From NCBI RefSeq assembly GCF_900105205.1, contig NZ_FNSQ01000005.1, forward strand, positions 806,001 through 870,000: 64,000 nucleotides of DNA, written 5' to 3'. Below the pieces are notes generated by a model that was not told the DNA's origin, searched no databases, and saw nothing but the letters and a program-made list of their open reading frames with translations. Origin of the DNA: Microbacterium hydrocarbonoxydans (GTDB taxonomy: Bacteria; Actinomycetota; Actinomycetes; Actinomycetales; Microbacteriaceae). Of this stretch, positions 1 through 8,579 are shown in pieces. Position 1 is the stretch's first letter. The number at the start of each line of letters is the position of its first letter. The position numbers were made by a program, and so were the translations under genes.

Positions 1-2
1 GG

Positions 3-737
3 GCTCGGGTGGGGGCTCGGGCGGAGGCTGTTCACGATTCAGCACGAGATGTCGGAGCGCGGGTATCAGGTGGGCTGACAGCCGGTCAGCGTGATTCTCA
101 TGCTGAGTTGCGAACGGCCAGCGCGCGAGACCTGGCTGTCGCCGACCTGCGGGTGCGTGATCTGCCGCCCGTCTCGTTCACCGCGACGCCCGGAACCATC
201 ACCCTGATCGAGGGCCCGAGCGGTGCGGGCAAGTCGAGTCTGCTCGGGGCTCTGCGCGGGGCGGTCGAGTTCGAGGGCGCGGCGACGGTCGGCGGCGTCG
301 ATGTGCGGGCTCTCGCTCCCTCCGAGTGGCTGGCCTGGAGTGGGCAGCGGCCGCAGCTGAGCCGCGGCACGATCGCGGCCAACGTCGCGCTCGGCGACGA
401 CGACCCCGATGCCGGCCGCATCCGTCGTGCCCTCGATGACGCGTGCGCGTCCGACCTCGATCCAGGGCTCGAGCTCGGCGTGCAGGGCAGCGGACTCTCC
501 GGAGGGCAGGCGCAACGCGTCGCGGTCGCCCGCGCGCTCTACCGCCATTCCGCTCGACCGGACGTGGTGCTGGCCCTCGATGAGCCGTCCAGCGCCCTCG
601 ACCCCGACACCGAGGAACGGCTCTGGCAGTCGCTGCGGGCACGAGCGGATGCCGGGGCGACGATCCTCCTCGTGTCGCACCGCCGCTCGGCCCGGGCCAT
701 CGCCGACCGGGTCGTCGAGCTGGGGGTGATCGCATGA
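3..737 (+). CDS. cydD: Thiol reductant ABC exporter subunit CydD, C-terminal part (5' end outside window)
   Basis: ATP-binding half of one subunit of the CydDC inner-membrane exporter, which moves cysteine/glutathione outward and is needed to assemble cytochrome bd oxidase. Only the nucleotide-binding domain is visible. Walker A reads GPSGAGKSS, the ABC signature LSGGQAQRVAVARAL, and Walker B VVLALDEP followed by an H-loop in LLVSHR. The frame is open to the left edge, so the membrane domain lies outside the window and the first GTG at 9 is probably internal. The stop overlaps the start of cydC by 4 bases (ATGA), indicating translational coupling. The family assignment rests on the pairing with cydC; cydAB is expected upstream but cannot be seen. 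Confidence 0.85.
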   Translation, partial: ARVGARAEAVHDSARDVGARVSGGLTAGQRDSHAELRTASARDLAVADLRVRDLPPVSFTATPGTITLIEGPSGAGKSSLLGALRGAVEFEGAATVGGVDVRALAPSEWLAWSGQRPQLSRGTIAANVALGDDDPDAGRIRRALDDACASDLDPGLELGVQGSGLSGGQAQRVAVARALYRHSARPDVVLALDEPSSALDPDTEERLWQSLRARADAGATILLVSHRRSARAIADRVVELGVIA

Positions 738-2401
738 GCGCGGACTCCGCCCGGGTGCGTGGCATCCTGCGTCTGGCGCAGCCGCCGATCCGTCGCTTCC
801 TCCCCGGCCTGATCTGGGGGTTCCTGTCGGCGGGTGCCGCGGTGAGCCTGCTCGCGGTCAGCGGCTGGCTGATCGTGAGCGCGTCGATCGTCGATTCCCT
901 CGTGCCCCTGTCGATCGCGGTGGTCGGCGTGCGGTTCTTCGCGGTGTCGCGCGCGGTGACCAGGTATCTGGAACGGCTCAGCGGACACGATGCGGCGCTG
1001 CGTCAGCTCGCCTCGACCCGCGCCGACATGGTGCGGCGGCTGACGCCGCTCTCTCCGGCAGGTCTCGGCCGTACTGACCATGGCCGTGTCCTCTCGGCGC
1101 TCGTCGACGACGTCGAGAACCTGCAGAACCTTCCACTGCGCGTCGTGCAGCCGCTCGCGGTCGCCGGGCTGGTCGCGCTCGGCGCGGTCGGGTTCCTGGC
1201 GTTCGTGTCGGTGCCGGCCGCACTCACCCTCGCCCTGTGTCTGCTGATCGCTGCCGCCGCGGCCGTGGGCCTCGGCTGGCTGTTCGGGTCGCGCGCGGAA
1301 GCCGCGGTCTCGCGTCGGCGCGGCGATCTGTCGGCGGCGCTGACCGATTATTTCGGCGCACTGGATGTGCTGCTCGCCTACGGCGCAGAGCCGCAGGCGC
1401 GCGAGCGGGTGCGGAACGCGGATGCCGAGCTGCGCCGCGCGGTGGGCACGGCCTCCCTCGCGCAGGCCGTCGCCGCCGGCGTCGTCTCGGCTGTCGCCGG
1501 TGCCGCATCGGTGTGGGCGCTCGCCGTCGCCGCTCCCGGACTGCAGACCGGGGCGATCGACGGCCCCTGGCTCGCCGTCGCGGTGCTCGTGCCGATGGTC
1601 GTCTTCGAGGTGTTCGGGGCGGTGCCGATCGCCGCGGCATCCTGGCGGAGCGTGCGGTCGAGCGCCGAGCGGATCGTCGATGTCCTGCCCTCGGACGTTC
1701 CCGCCGAGCTGCGAACGGACGACGGGGAGGATGCCGAGATCGTCGGTGTGCCCGAGCTGCGCCTGCGCGGGGTGCGGGCGTGGTGGCCCGGCGGGTCACC
1801 CGCGCTGCGCGGAATCGACCTCGATCTGCGTCCCGGCGAACGGGTGCTCGTCTCGGGACCGAGCGGTGCCGGCAAGAGCTCTCTCGCGGCTGCGCTGGTG
1901 GGATTCCTGCGGGTCGAGGGGGAGTACTCGGTCGGCGGGCGGGATGCCGCCCTGCTGTCGGGGGCGGCGCTGCGCCGCACGATCGGCCTGTGCGAGCAGA
2001 GTCCGCAGCTGTTCGACGAGGACATTCGGCAGAACCTCCTCTTCGCCAGGGACAGTGCCACCGACGACGACCTGCTCGCCGTGCTCGACCGGGTCGGTCT
2101 CGGTGCCTGGGTGCGCGAACGCGGTGGTCTGGATGCCAGGGTCGGCGATCGCGGCGGTCTCGTCTCCGGCGGTCAGGCTCAGCGGCTTGCCCTGGCGCGG
2201 GCGCTGCTCAGAGGCTTCCCCGTGCTGGTGCTCGACGAGCCGACGGCGGGGGTCGATCCGGATGCATCCGATGCGCTGCTGCGGGATCTGCTGCAGGCCG
2301 CGGGGGAGCAGTCGGTGCTGCTGATCTCGCATTTCGCGCCGCCGGTGGGCACCGTCGACCGGGTCGTGCGGATCGAAGACGGTCGGACGGTGGCGGGATA
2401 G
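734..2401 (+). CDS. cydC: Thiol reductant ABC exporter subunit CydC
   Basis: Second subunit of the heterodimeric CydDC ABC exporter, 555 residues, the normal length for the family. Residues about 15-300 form the exporter-type membrane domain with several hydrophobic segments. Residues about 330-550 are the ATPase: Walker A GPSGAGKS at 375-382, signature VSGGQ at 477-481, Walker B VLVLDEP starting at 497. The start overlaps the cydD stop (ATGA). Role by family: export of reduced thiols and support of cytochrome bd maturation. A generic lipid or peptide exporter is the alternative, but two fused ABC half-transporters in tandem with a 4-base overlap fit CydDC well. Confidence 0.85.
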   Translation: MSADSARVRGILRLAQPPIRRFLPGLIWGFLSAGAAVSLLAVSGWLIVSASIVDSLVPLSIAVVGVRFFAVSRAVTRYLERLSGHDAALRQLASTRADMVRRLTPLSPAGLGRTDHGRVLSALVDDVENLQNLPLRVVQPLAVAGLVALGAVGFLAFVSVPAALTLALCLLIAAAAAVGLGWLFGSRAEAAVSRRRGDLSAALTDYFGALDVLLAYGAEPQARERVRNADAELRRAVGTASLAQAVAAGVVSAVAGAASVWALAVAAPGLQTGAIDGPWLAVAVLVPMVVFEVFGAVPIAAASWRSVRSSAERIVDVLPSDVPAELRTDDGEDAEIVGVPELRLRGVRAWWPGGSPALRGIDLDLRPGERVLVSGPSGAGKSSLAAALVGFLRVEGEYSVGGRDAALLSGAALRRTIGLCEQSPQLFDEDIRQNLLFARDSATDDDLLAVLDRVGLGAWVRERGGLDARVGDRGGLVSGGQAQRLALARALLRGFPVLVLDEPTAGVDPDASDALLRDLLQAAGEQSVLLISHFAPPVGTVDRVVRIEDGRTVAG

Positions 2402-2443
2402 GTCCCGGTGCCGGGACGTCCTCGTCTCGGGGTCCCGCCGGGC

Positions 2444-2640
2444 GGGCACAGCTTCGGATGCGGCGGGCGGCGCGCCGTGGCATCCGCCCTCCGACCGGCG
2501 TGTCCGGGCTGGACTCCGAAGTTGTGCCCGGGGCGTCCGGGGCTGGACTCCGAAGCTGTGCCCGGGGCGGCCGGGTTGGACCCGGTGCGACCCGGTGCGA
2601 CCCGGTGCGGCTGGGCTGGACTCCGAAACTGTGCCGGCGG
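2444..2640. repeat. Intergenic direct and inverted repeats after cydC
   Basis: Spacer between cydC and the convergent gene. A unit of about 29 bases containing GCTGGACTCCGAAG and TGTGCC occurs at 2506-2534, 2540-2568 and, with a changed end, 2613-2640. A 10-base tandem CCCGGTGCGA is repeated three times at 2581-2610, the last copy ending in G. An inverted 14-base copy, GGGCACAGCTTCGG, lies at 2444-2457 and can pair with 2550-2563. No open frame looks coding. It may act as a bidirectional transcription stop or be a small extragenic repeat element. Confidence 0.7.
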
Positions 2641-3417
2641 TCAGACGTTGAGGTCGGCGCGCGGTTCCATGACGATGCCCTGCGCCTCGAAGACCCGACG
2701 GCGTTCCTCGATGCGGCGGTGCAGCTCGACCTGCGCGTCGTCGACGAGCTGCGCGTCGAGGTCGACCGTAGCCGGGTGCGGGTCGCCGTGGTTCGCCTCG
2801 ATGTAGGCGTCGAGCTCAGGGCCCGACGTCCAGGAGGTGATGAGGGCGTAGCGCGGGGCGGTGCCGCGGTGCCAGACCGCGTGCCAGAAGCGCTGGGTGT
2901 CGACGATGATGCGGGATCCCTCGCGAAGCGGCAGACGGATCTCGGTTGCGGGGTCGAAGCGGTCCGAGCGCAGCAGCAGCAGCGAATCTGAATCGTCGGA
3001 GAGGTTGTAGTAGCCGCGCACGACCCAGCCGGTGCCGTCTTCGTTGAGGCGGTTGTTGTCGTCCTGGTGCAGGTTGTAGACGGCATCCGCATACTCGTTG
3101 GGCTGCAGCTCGATGACGCGGCAGCGGCCCACTCCGGCGCCCGGCTCGAGGGCGCGCCGCTGCAGGGTCGGGGCGATCGCGACCTGCGACTCGATCCACA
3201 CGCCGTCCTTGTCGGTGCGGGGAGGGGTCTGGTTCCAGAAGCCGTTGCACTCGATCTCGCCGGCATAGCTGGCGAGCGGGGCGAAGCGGGTGACGCCCGA
3301 CGAGCGCCAGCCGATGTACTCCAGATCGAGCCACTCGGCGGGGTCGGATGCCTGGTCGTGGTCGTCGAGGACGACGTAGCCGGTCTCTGCCAGCGCCTCC
3401 GATGTGATGAAGCCCAT
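2641..3417 (-). CDS. Conserved hypothetical protein, possible 2-oxoglutarate/Fe(II) dioxygenase fold
   Basis: 258 residues, cytosolic, with no signal peptide or membrane segment. I do not recognise a named family with certainty. The pattern suggests a double-stranded beta-helix iron oxygenase: an H-x-D pair at H117/D119 (LHQDD), a distal histidine at H179 or H183 (RFWHAVWH), and an arginine ten or so residues later, R189 (APRYAL), that could bind the 2-oxoglutarate carboxylate. The first 60 residues read like the N-terminal part of small-molecule hydroxylases. It stands alone, convergent with cydC and divergent from the MetE-like gene. The substrate is unknown. The oxygenase call is inference from spacing only. 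Confidence 0.5.
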   Translation of the reverse strand: MGFITSEALAETGYVVLDDHDQASDPAEWLDLEYIGWRSSGVTRFAPLASYAGEIECNGFWNQTPPRTDKDGVWIESQVAIAPTLQRRALEPGAGVGRCRVIELQPNEYADAVYNLHQDDNNRLNEDGTGWVVRGYYNLSDDSDSLLLLRSDRFDPATEIRLPLREGSRIIVDTQRFWHAVWHRGTAPRYALITSWTSGPELDAYIEANHGDPHPATVDLDAQLVDDAQVELHRRIEERRRVFEAQGIVMEPRADLNV

Positions 3418-3545
3418 TGCGTCCCCTCCGTGCCTCGACTCCGTGGCTCATTCTGTGACGGATGCCTTTAGGACAGCCTAACTCGGAGGCGCGGCGTCCG
3501 CCGGAGAGGGCGCCGGTGAAAAGGCCGCGCCGATACCCTGGAAGC

Positions 3546-4592
3546 ATGACTCAGCCGCAGGGTGCCCTCCTCGTGGGCAGCGTGAACTTCGACGACGCCG
3601 AGACCACGATGCGCACTGCCGCCGAGATGCTCGGCCCGCGGCTGCGTCGCATCCCCGACGGCGAGGTTGGCAAGCGATTCCACTGGATCATGTTCCAGCC
3701 CGACGTGCTCGGCGAGGCGGACGGCATCGAGCGCATCGGCGACGAGCCCATCCCGTTCAAAGCCGGGATCGACGCCCGCCCGCTGCGCATCGCCGACGGG
3801 GTGGACGCGTCGAGCATCCAGCTCCCGCCACTCGGCTATGCGGATGCCGCGCTCGAGTCGTACGCGGTCTTCACCCGACTCCGCGAGGAGGGTGTCGTGC
3901 CCACCGGGACGCGGTTCCAGGTCTCGCTGCCCACGACCGTCGCCGTCGTCTCGTCGTTCTTCTTCGGCGCTGACCGTGCCGCCATCGACCCGGTGTACAC
4001 CGCCGCGCTGCTGCGCGAGGTCGACGGCATCCTCGCGGCCATCCCGCACGACGACCTCGCGATCCAGTGGGATGTCGCGAGTGAGATGGGTGTGATCGAG
4101 GCGGCGCCCGCGTTCGGACGTGTCATGGATGTGTGGTGGGAGGGCGACCCGTTCCCCGGGCTCGTCGCGCGGCTTGCGGCACTGATCGACGCCGTGCCGG
4201 CCGATGTCGAGGTCGGAGTGCACCTCTGCTACGGCGACGTCGCGGAGAAGCACTTCTTCGAGCCGACGGATGCCGCGAATCTCGTCCGCTACGCGAACGC
4301 CGTCACGGCGGCATCCGCTCGCCCGCTGACCTGGCTGCACCTGCCCGTGCCGATCGAGCGCGACGACGAAGCGTATTTCGCTCCGCTCGCGGGGCTCGAG
4401 TACGACGGAGAGCTCTACCTCGGACTCGTGCATCGCGAGGACGGCGCGGAAGGAGCCGAACGCCGCATCGCCACGGCCCGGCGCTTCGCGCCCATGTTCG
4501 GCGTCGCGACGGAATGCGGCATCGGTCGCGCACCCGAAGGCTCGACCGAGGGCATCCTGCGCACACACGCCGAGGTCGCCTCGGCCTGGTGA
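3546..4592 (+). CDS. Stand-alone MetE C-terminal-like / UROD-superfamily protein
   Basis: 348 residues resembling the catalytic TIM-barrel half of cobalamin-independent methionine synthase without the N-terminal half. Zinc-ligand-like positions are present: an H-x-C motif at H226/C228 (GVHLCYGD) and a late cysteine at C324 (ATECGIGR), as in MetE. The substrate-contact regions differ from true MetE, so it may be a methyltransferase or a lyase with a different donor. I chose the ATG at 3546 because conserved-looking sequence begins there (MTQPQGALLVGS); the frame is open to an earlier ATG at 3462, but the extra 28 residues are arginine/proline-rich and look non-coding. It is a single gene followed by tRNA-Ser. 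Confidence 0.6.
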   Translation: MTQPQGALLVGSVNFDDAETTMRTAAEMLGPRLRRIPDGEVGKRFHWIMFQPDVLGEADGIERIGDEPIPFKAGIDARPLRIADGVDASSIQLPPLGYADAALESYAVFTRLREEGVVPTGTRFQVSLPTTVAVVSSFFFGADRAAIDPVYTAALLREVDGILAAIPHDDLAIQWDVASEMGVIEAAPAFGRVMDVWWEGDPFPGLVARLAALIDAVPADVEVGVHLCYGDVAEKHFFEPTDAANLVRYANAVTAASARPLTWLHLPVPIERDDEAYFAPLAGLEYDGELYLGLVHREDGAEGAERRIATARRFAPMFGVATECGIGRAPEGSTEGILRTHAEVASAW

Positions 4593-4676
4593 CTCCCGGC
4601 GGACACCGCGCGCGCGGCTCGATCTGCGCTACGGCTCGATTCGCGCCGTGGCGCGGTGTGTCGTAAGCTAGTCCGC

Positions 4677-4767
4677 GGTGACGTGTCCGAGCGGCCGAAG
4701 GTGCAACTCTCGAAAAGTTGTGTAGGGTAACCCCCTACCGTGGGTTCAAATCCCACCGTCACCGCCA
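4677..4767 (+). tRNA. tRNA-Ser (anticodon CGA), CCA encoded
   Basis: Type II tRNA with a long variable arm. The acceptor stem GGTGACG (4677-4683) pairs with CGTCACC (4757-4763); discriminator G at 4764 is followed by an encoded CCA. The anticodon stem CAACT/AGTTG encloses loop CTCGAAA, giving anticodon CGA, which reads UCG. The T arm contains the expected GGTTCAAATCC. The long variable arm is typical of tRNA-Ser. Confidence 0.95.
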
Positions 4768-4770
4768 TGG

Positions 4771-4796
4771 AAACCCCCGAGAAATCGGGGGTTTTT
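4771..4796 (+). terminator. Rho-independent terminator of tRNA-Ser
   Basis: A 7-bp stem CCCCCGA/TCGGGGG with a GAAA tetraloop (4774-4791) is followed by TTTTT; three A's before the stem can pair with the T's. It starts 4 bases after the tRNA end. This is the clearest intrinsic terminator in the window. Confidence 0.9.
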
Positions 4797-4920
4797 CCGT
4801 ATCCGGGGTGGGGCGTGGCGCCCTTCGGTGCAGGTTTCGAGATGCCTGACGCCAAGTCCCGTCCGCAGGGGGCAGTGAAGACGTCCATTCCCTGCTCGGT
4901 GAGGTAGGCGCCGGCTAGAA

Positions 4921-5940
4921 CTACGTCGTCTCCCCGCGGACGAGTTCCAGCACGCGACCGAGGTCGAGCTCGTGGGGCCGGGAGTCCGTATCCGCACGTC
5001 GCGTAGAGAGGCCGGCCAGTTCCTGGACGAGTGCATCCATGAGGAGAGGCTGATCGATCGCCACCGTGCTGAGCCGCGGGCTGACGAGTTGACCGACGGC
5101 CGTCCTGTCGACGCCGATGACGGCGACATCCTCGGGGACCCGCAGTCCGAGCTCGCGACTGGCGGCGACGACCGCGATCGCCACATCGTCGTTGTAGGCG
5201 CAGATGCCGAGAGGACCAGTGCCCGCCTTGTCGCGCACCTCCTTCAACGTCTTCGTGGCGCCGTGGACGTCGAGCGCGATGCGGGGGGTGAGCGGCATGT
5301 CGAGACCGTGCTCCCGTGCCTCGCGTCGGATTCCTTCGAGACGCGGCGGCCCGAACGGGTCGAGGCGCTTGTCCTCGAGCGCTGCGTAGACCAGGCGACG
5401 GGGGCCGTTCCGCAGCACTTCGCGCACCTGGATCCGCCCGATCTCGATATCGATCGGATCGGGGTCGGCGCCCTCGGAGGCGTACGCGCGCCGAGGGACG
5501 ACGAGCGTCCCGGATGCCTCGATCCGCTCCCGCTGCTGCGAGGTGAAGACGCCGAAGTCGACGACGGCAGCCGGTCGCAGATCGAGCACCGAGGTGAGAG
5601 TCGTCTCGTCCTGCATCCTCGCGAATCGCACGACGACGCTCATGCCGGCGGTCGCGCTGGCGCCTGTGATCCGATCGACGGAGTCCTGCAGGTGAGGTCC
5701 GAAGGTCGCGTGGGGGACCACGAGCACGACGATGTCGCTGAGGCCTGTGACGAGCGCGCGCCCTGCCCGCGACGGACGGTAGTTCAGAGCTTCCGCGGCG
5801 GCCCGGACGCGGGCGCGGGTCTCGGCGGGGAACCGCTCGTCGCCGTTGAGGATCTGACTCACCGTCGAGCGGGACACCCCAGCACTCGCGGCCACATCTT
5901 TGCTCGTGGCTCGTCGAGCAGGCTGCAGGTCCACGGTCAT
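4921..5940 (-). CDS. LacI-family transcriptional regulator of the GH2 galactoside locus
   Basis: 339 residues, full length for LacI. The N-terminal helix-turn-helix occupies about residues 12-45 (TSKDVAASAGVSRSTVSQIL), followed by the hinge helix and a periplasmic-binding-like sensor domain to the C-terminus. Divergent from the transporter gene at 6067; the spacer carries a large palindrome that is the likely operator for both directions. By family it should repress the transporter-oxidoreductase-GH2 operon and release on binding a galactoside or its breakdown product. The inducer is not visible from sequence. Confidence 0.9.
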   Translation of the reverse strand: MTVDLQPARRATSKDVAASAGVSRSTVSQILNGDERFPAETRARVRAAAEALNYRPSRAGRALVTGLSDIVVLVVPHATFGPHLQDSVDRITGASATAGMSVVVRFARMQDETTLTSVLDLRPAAVVDFGVFTSQQRERIEASGTLVVPRRAYASEGADPDPIDIEIGRIQVREVLRNGPRRLVYAALEDKRLDPFGPPRLEGIRREAREHGLDMPLTPRIALDVHGATKTLKEVRDKAGTGPLGICAYNDDVAIAVVAASRELGLRVPEDVAVIGVDRTAVGQLVSPRLSTVAIDQPLLMDALVQELAGLSTRRADTDSRPHELDLGRVLELVRGETT

Positions 5941-5963
5941 GGCCCCAGTCTGTCACATCACTA

Positions 5964-5993
5964 TTGACACGTGACACCCGCTGCGCTTACCGT
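5964..5993 (+). promoter_or_regulatory. Predicted promoter of the 6067 operon
   Basis: A perfect -35 TTGACA (5964-5969) and a -10 TACCGT (5988-5993) are separated by 18 bases. The operator palindrome begins at 5987 and so covers the -10 box, the usual arrangement for repression. Confidence 0.55.
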
Positions 5994-6029
5994 GGTGTCG
6001 CGTGTCACTGACACGTGACACCACGGTAA
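5987..6029. promoter_or_regulatory. 43-base near-perfect palindromic operator
   Basis: Two 21-base arms (5987-6007 and 6009-6029) around a central C at 6008 are inverted repeats with a single mismatch (GTGTCGCG versus the complement of CGTGACAC). The core is CGTGTCACTGACACG. A 14-base direct copy of the right half, TGACACGTGACACC, also lies at 5965-5978, overlapping the -35 box. The layout suggests several LacI dimers or a looped tetramer. Confidence 0.75.
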
Positions 6030-6066
6030 CTGTGACCGGTCCCATTTCATGACGAAGGAGTCAGCC

Positions 6067-7557
6067 ATGGCCAAGGATTCGACCCGGACCTCGGCGGCGC
6101 AGCAGCGCGCCGCAGTGGCCGCGAGCGCCGAGGAGTCGGTGACGGCGTCGCTGGCCGCCGTGGCGGTCGGGGAGACGATCGGCGACCCGAGCGGTCAGAA
6201 GCTGAAGGTCCGCGAGCGGCTCGCGTACGGCGTCGGAGACATCGGCGGCAACCTGATCTTCGCGCCGATCTCCGCGTTCCTGCTCTTCTATTTCACCGAC
6301 ACGGTCGGGATCGGCGCAGCGATCGCCGGGACCCTCCTGCTCTTCGGTCGCGTGCTCGACGGCACGATGGATCTCATCCTCGGCACGTTCATCGACCGCA
6401 CCTCCACTCGCTGGGGGAAGGCGCGACCCTGGATCCTGTTCTCCACTCCGGTCGTGGTCATCTCGTTCATCCTGCTCTTCAACGTGCCTGCCGGGCTCGG
6501 CGAGGGGGCCAAGGAGTTCTACGCCTTCGCGATGTACTTCCTCTGCCTCGGCGTCGGGTTCGTCGGGTCGAATCTGGCGTATCACACGCTGCTCTCGGTG
6601 ATCACGAGCAACTCGAAGATGCGCGTCTCCCTGACTGTGATCCGCACGTTCTTCGCCCTGGTCACCACGCTGGTCGTGAACTTCGTCACGATTCCGGTCG
6701 TCACCGCGAACGGCGGGGGCCAGGCGGGCTGGACCATGATCTCGGTCGTCTACGGCATCATCGCCGCCATCACGTTCCTCATCGTGTTCTTCGGCACCAA
6801 GGAGCGCGTCAAGGCGACGATGAAACAGGATGACGGGAACAAGCTCCCGCTCGGCAAGTCCCTCCGCATCCTCGCCGGCAACCCGTACTTCTTCCTCGCA
6901 TTCGGATTTTTCCTGCTCAACTACCTGCTCACGGGCACGGCGGGCGTGGGCATCTACTTCGCCAAAGACGTGCTCGGCGACCCGAACATCTACAGTTTCC
7001 TCGGCCTCGTCCAGCTCCTCCCTCTGATCATCGGCCTCTGGTTCATGCCCGCGCTCATCGCTCGCTTCGGCAAGCGCACGCTCATCCTGATCGGCGTCGT
7101 CGTCACCGTCATCGGCATCCTCATCTCGCTCATCGATCCGAGCAACATCACCCTCGTGATCGCCGGTGGACTCGTCCGCTCCATCGGAGGCATCCCCGCC
7201 GCGGCCGGTCTGTTCGCCCTCGTCGCCGACGTCGTCGACTACGGCGAGTGGAAGAGCGGCTACCGGCTCGACGGCATGACGTACGCCGCCGCGACCGCCG
7301 GGCAGAACTTCGGCGCAGGCCTCGGCGTCGCCCTCGTCGGCTGGCTGCTGGCGGCCGGCCGCTACGACGGTCAGGCGACGACCCAGCCGGCGAGCGCGGT
7401 CAGCATGGAGATCTTCCTCTACCTCTGGCTTCCGCTCATCGTCGCCGTGCTCATGGGTGTGATCATCTGGTTCCTCAACATCGACAAGAACCTTTCCCAG
7501 ATCCAGCGCGACCTCGCCGCCCGCCGGGTCGCGACGGAATCCGCCTCGAACGACTGA
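6067..7557 (+). CDS. GPH-family (MFS) glycoside:cation symporter
   Basis: 496 residues, about 12 hydrophobic segments. The N-terminal pattern of the glycoside-pentoside-hexuronide family is clear (YGVGDIGGNLIFAPIS, then GRVLDGTMDLILGTFIDRT and GKARPWIL), as in MelB-type sugar symporters. Cytoplasmic membrane uptake of a glycoside is expected. The ATG at 6067 is preferred over an ATG at 6049 because GAAGGAG (6054-6060) stands 6 bases before it. First gene of an operon with the oxidoreductase 5 bases downstream and GH2 after it; regulated by the divergent LacI protein through the 5987-6029 palindrome. Confidence 0.85.
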   Translation: MAKDSTRTSAAQQRAAVAASAEESVTASLAAVAVGETIGDPSGQKLKVRERLAYGVGDIGGNLIFAPISAFLLFYFTDTVGIGAAIAGTLLLFGRVLDGTMDLILGTFIDRTSTRWGKARPWILFSTPVVVISFILLFNVPAGLGEGAKEFYAFAMYFLCLGVGFVGSNLAYHTLLSVITSNSKMRVSLTVIRTFFALVTTLVVNFVTIPVVTANGGGQAGWTMISVVYGIIAAITFLIVFFGTKERVKATMKQDDGNKLPLGKSLRILAGNPYFFLAFGFFLLNYLLTGTAGVGIYFAKDVLGDPNIYSFLGLVQLLPLIIGLWFMPALIARFGKRTLILIGVVVTVIGILISLIDPSNITLVIAGGLVRSIGGIPAAAGLFALVADVVDYGEWKSGYRLDGMTYAAATAGQNFGAGLGVALVGWLLAAGRYDGQATTQPASAVSMEIFLYLWLPLIVAVLMGVIIWFLNIDKNLSQIQRDLAARRVATESASND

Positions 7558-7562
7558 GCGCT

Positions 7563-8579
7563 GTGACCACGCACGGTGCAGAGGTGAACTGGGCGGTCAT
7601 CGGCACCGGCTTCATCTCCCAGTCCATCGCGGACGACCTCCGCCTCACTCCGGGAGCACGCCGCCAGGCGGTGTGCTCCCGGGATCCGGACCGAGCCCGC
7701 GCGTTCGCGGCGGACAGAGGGTTCGCCGTCGCCCACGGGAGCGTGGCCGCACTGCTCGACGACTCGACGGTCGACGCCGTCTACATCGCCACCCCGCATT
7801 CCACCCATGCGGCGATCGCGATCGCCGCTCTGGAGGCGGGCAAGCATGTCCTCATCGAGAAGCCGATGGCCGTGAGCGCGGAGCAGGGCCGGCAGATCGC
7901 GAGGGCTGCAGCAGCGACCGGGCTGTTCGCGATGGAGGCCATGTGGATGCGGTTCAATCCCGCATACCGCGATCTGGTCGCCGCAGCGCGAAGCGGGGCG
8001 ATCGGCGAGGTCAGGAGCGTGCGCGCGTCCTTCGGACTGCCGTTCGGGCCCGCCGACTCCACCCGCTGGACCGAGGAGCGCGCCAGCAGCACGCTTCTCG
8101 ACCAGGGCATCTATCCGGTCACCCTCGCGCTCGACGTGCTCGGACGACCCTCGCGGATACGCGCGACCGGTCGCGTCAGGGACGACGGCGTCGACCTCAC
8201 CGTGCACGCCACCTTCGAGTACGAGGACCATCGATTCGCGCAGCTGAGCGCATCGATGGTCGAGTACATCGAGCCGACGGCATCCGCCAGCGGCTCCGAC
8301 GGGTGGATGACGGTGCCCGCACCGTTCTGGGCTGCGGATGAGTTCACGACGCGCGTGGGGTCGATCGCTCGCGCCCTCACCGAGCAGCACCGCACGCACC
8401 ACGAGCGCCGCGGCAACGGGTACGTCCCGATGCTCGAGGCGGTGACGCTCGCGATCGCCGAGCACCGGACCGAGCACCCCACCCATTCCCTCGCGGACAG
8501 CATCGCCACCCTCGAGGTGCTCGACGCCGTCCGCCACTCCCTGAGCAGCCCCACCGCACGACCGAAGGAGACCCGATGA
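7563..8579 (+). CDS. Gfo/Idh/MocA-family NAD(P)-dependent oxidoreductase
   Basis: 338 residues. An N-terminal Rossmann fold with GTGFIS at 14-19 and the family's EKP motif at 99-101 (lysine K100 in the active site) is followed by the alpha/beta substrate domain. The GTG at 7563 is the only reasonable start after the transporter stop. It overlaps the GH2 start (ATGA at 8576). In this position it probably oxidises or reduces a sugar or sugar acid released from the imported glycoside. A glycosidase using NAD (GH109-like mechanism) is possible but not shown. Confidence 0.85.
   Translation: MTTHGAEVNWAVIGTGFISQSIADDLRLTPGARRQAVCSRDPDRARAFAADRGFAVAHGSVAALLDDSTVDAVYIATPHSTHAAIAIAALEAGKHVLIEKPMAVSAEQGRQIARAAAATGLFAMEAMWMRFNPAYRDLVAAARSGAIGEVRSVRASFGLPFGPADSTRWTEERASSTLLDQGIYPVTLALDVLGRPSRIRATGRVRDDGVDLTVHATFEYEDHRFAQLSASMVEYIEPTASASGSDGWMTVPAPFWAADEFTTRVGSIARALTEQHRTHHERRGNGYVPMLEAVTLAIAEHRTEHPTHSLADSIATLEVLDAVRHSLSSPTARPKETR

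Noticed and set aside
2208..3266. Minus-strand frame of 352 codons across the end of cydC and the spacer
   Set aside because: Serine/arginine/proline-rich shadow of the real genes with no start signal.
3468..4568. Minus-strand frame of 366 codons
   Set aside because: Shadow of the MetE-like gene; high-GC DNA commonly leaves the antisense frame open.
4746..4830. Minus-strand translation reading MAVTVGFEPTVGGYPTQLF
   Set aside because: This is the known artefact of translating across the complement of a tRNA-Ser; the segment belongs to the tRNA and its terminator.
4797..4920. Remnant of an element integrated at tRNA-Ser
   Set aside because: The short stretch between terminator and LacI gene has no integrase fragment or repeat of the tRNA end that I can see.
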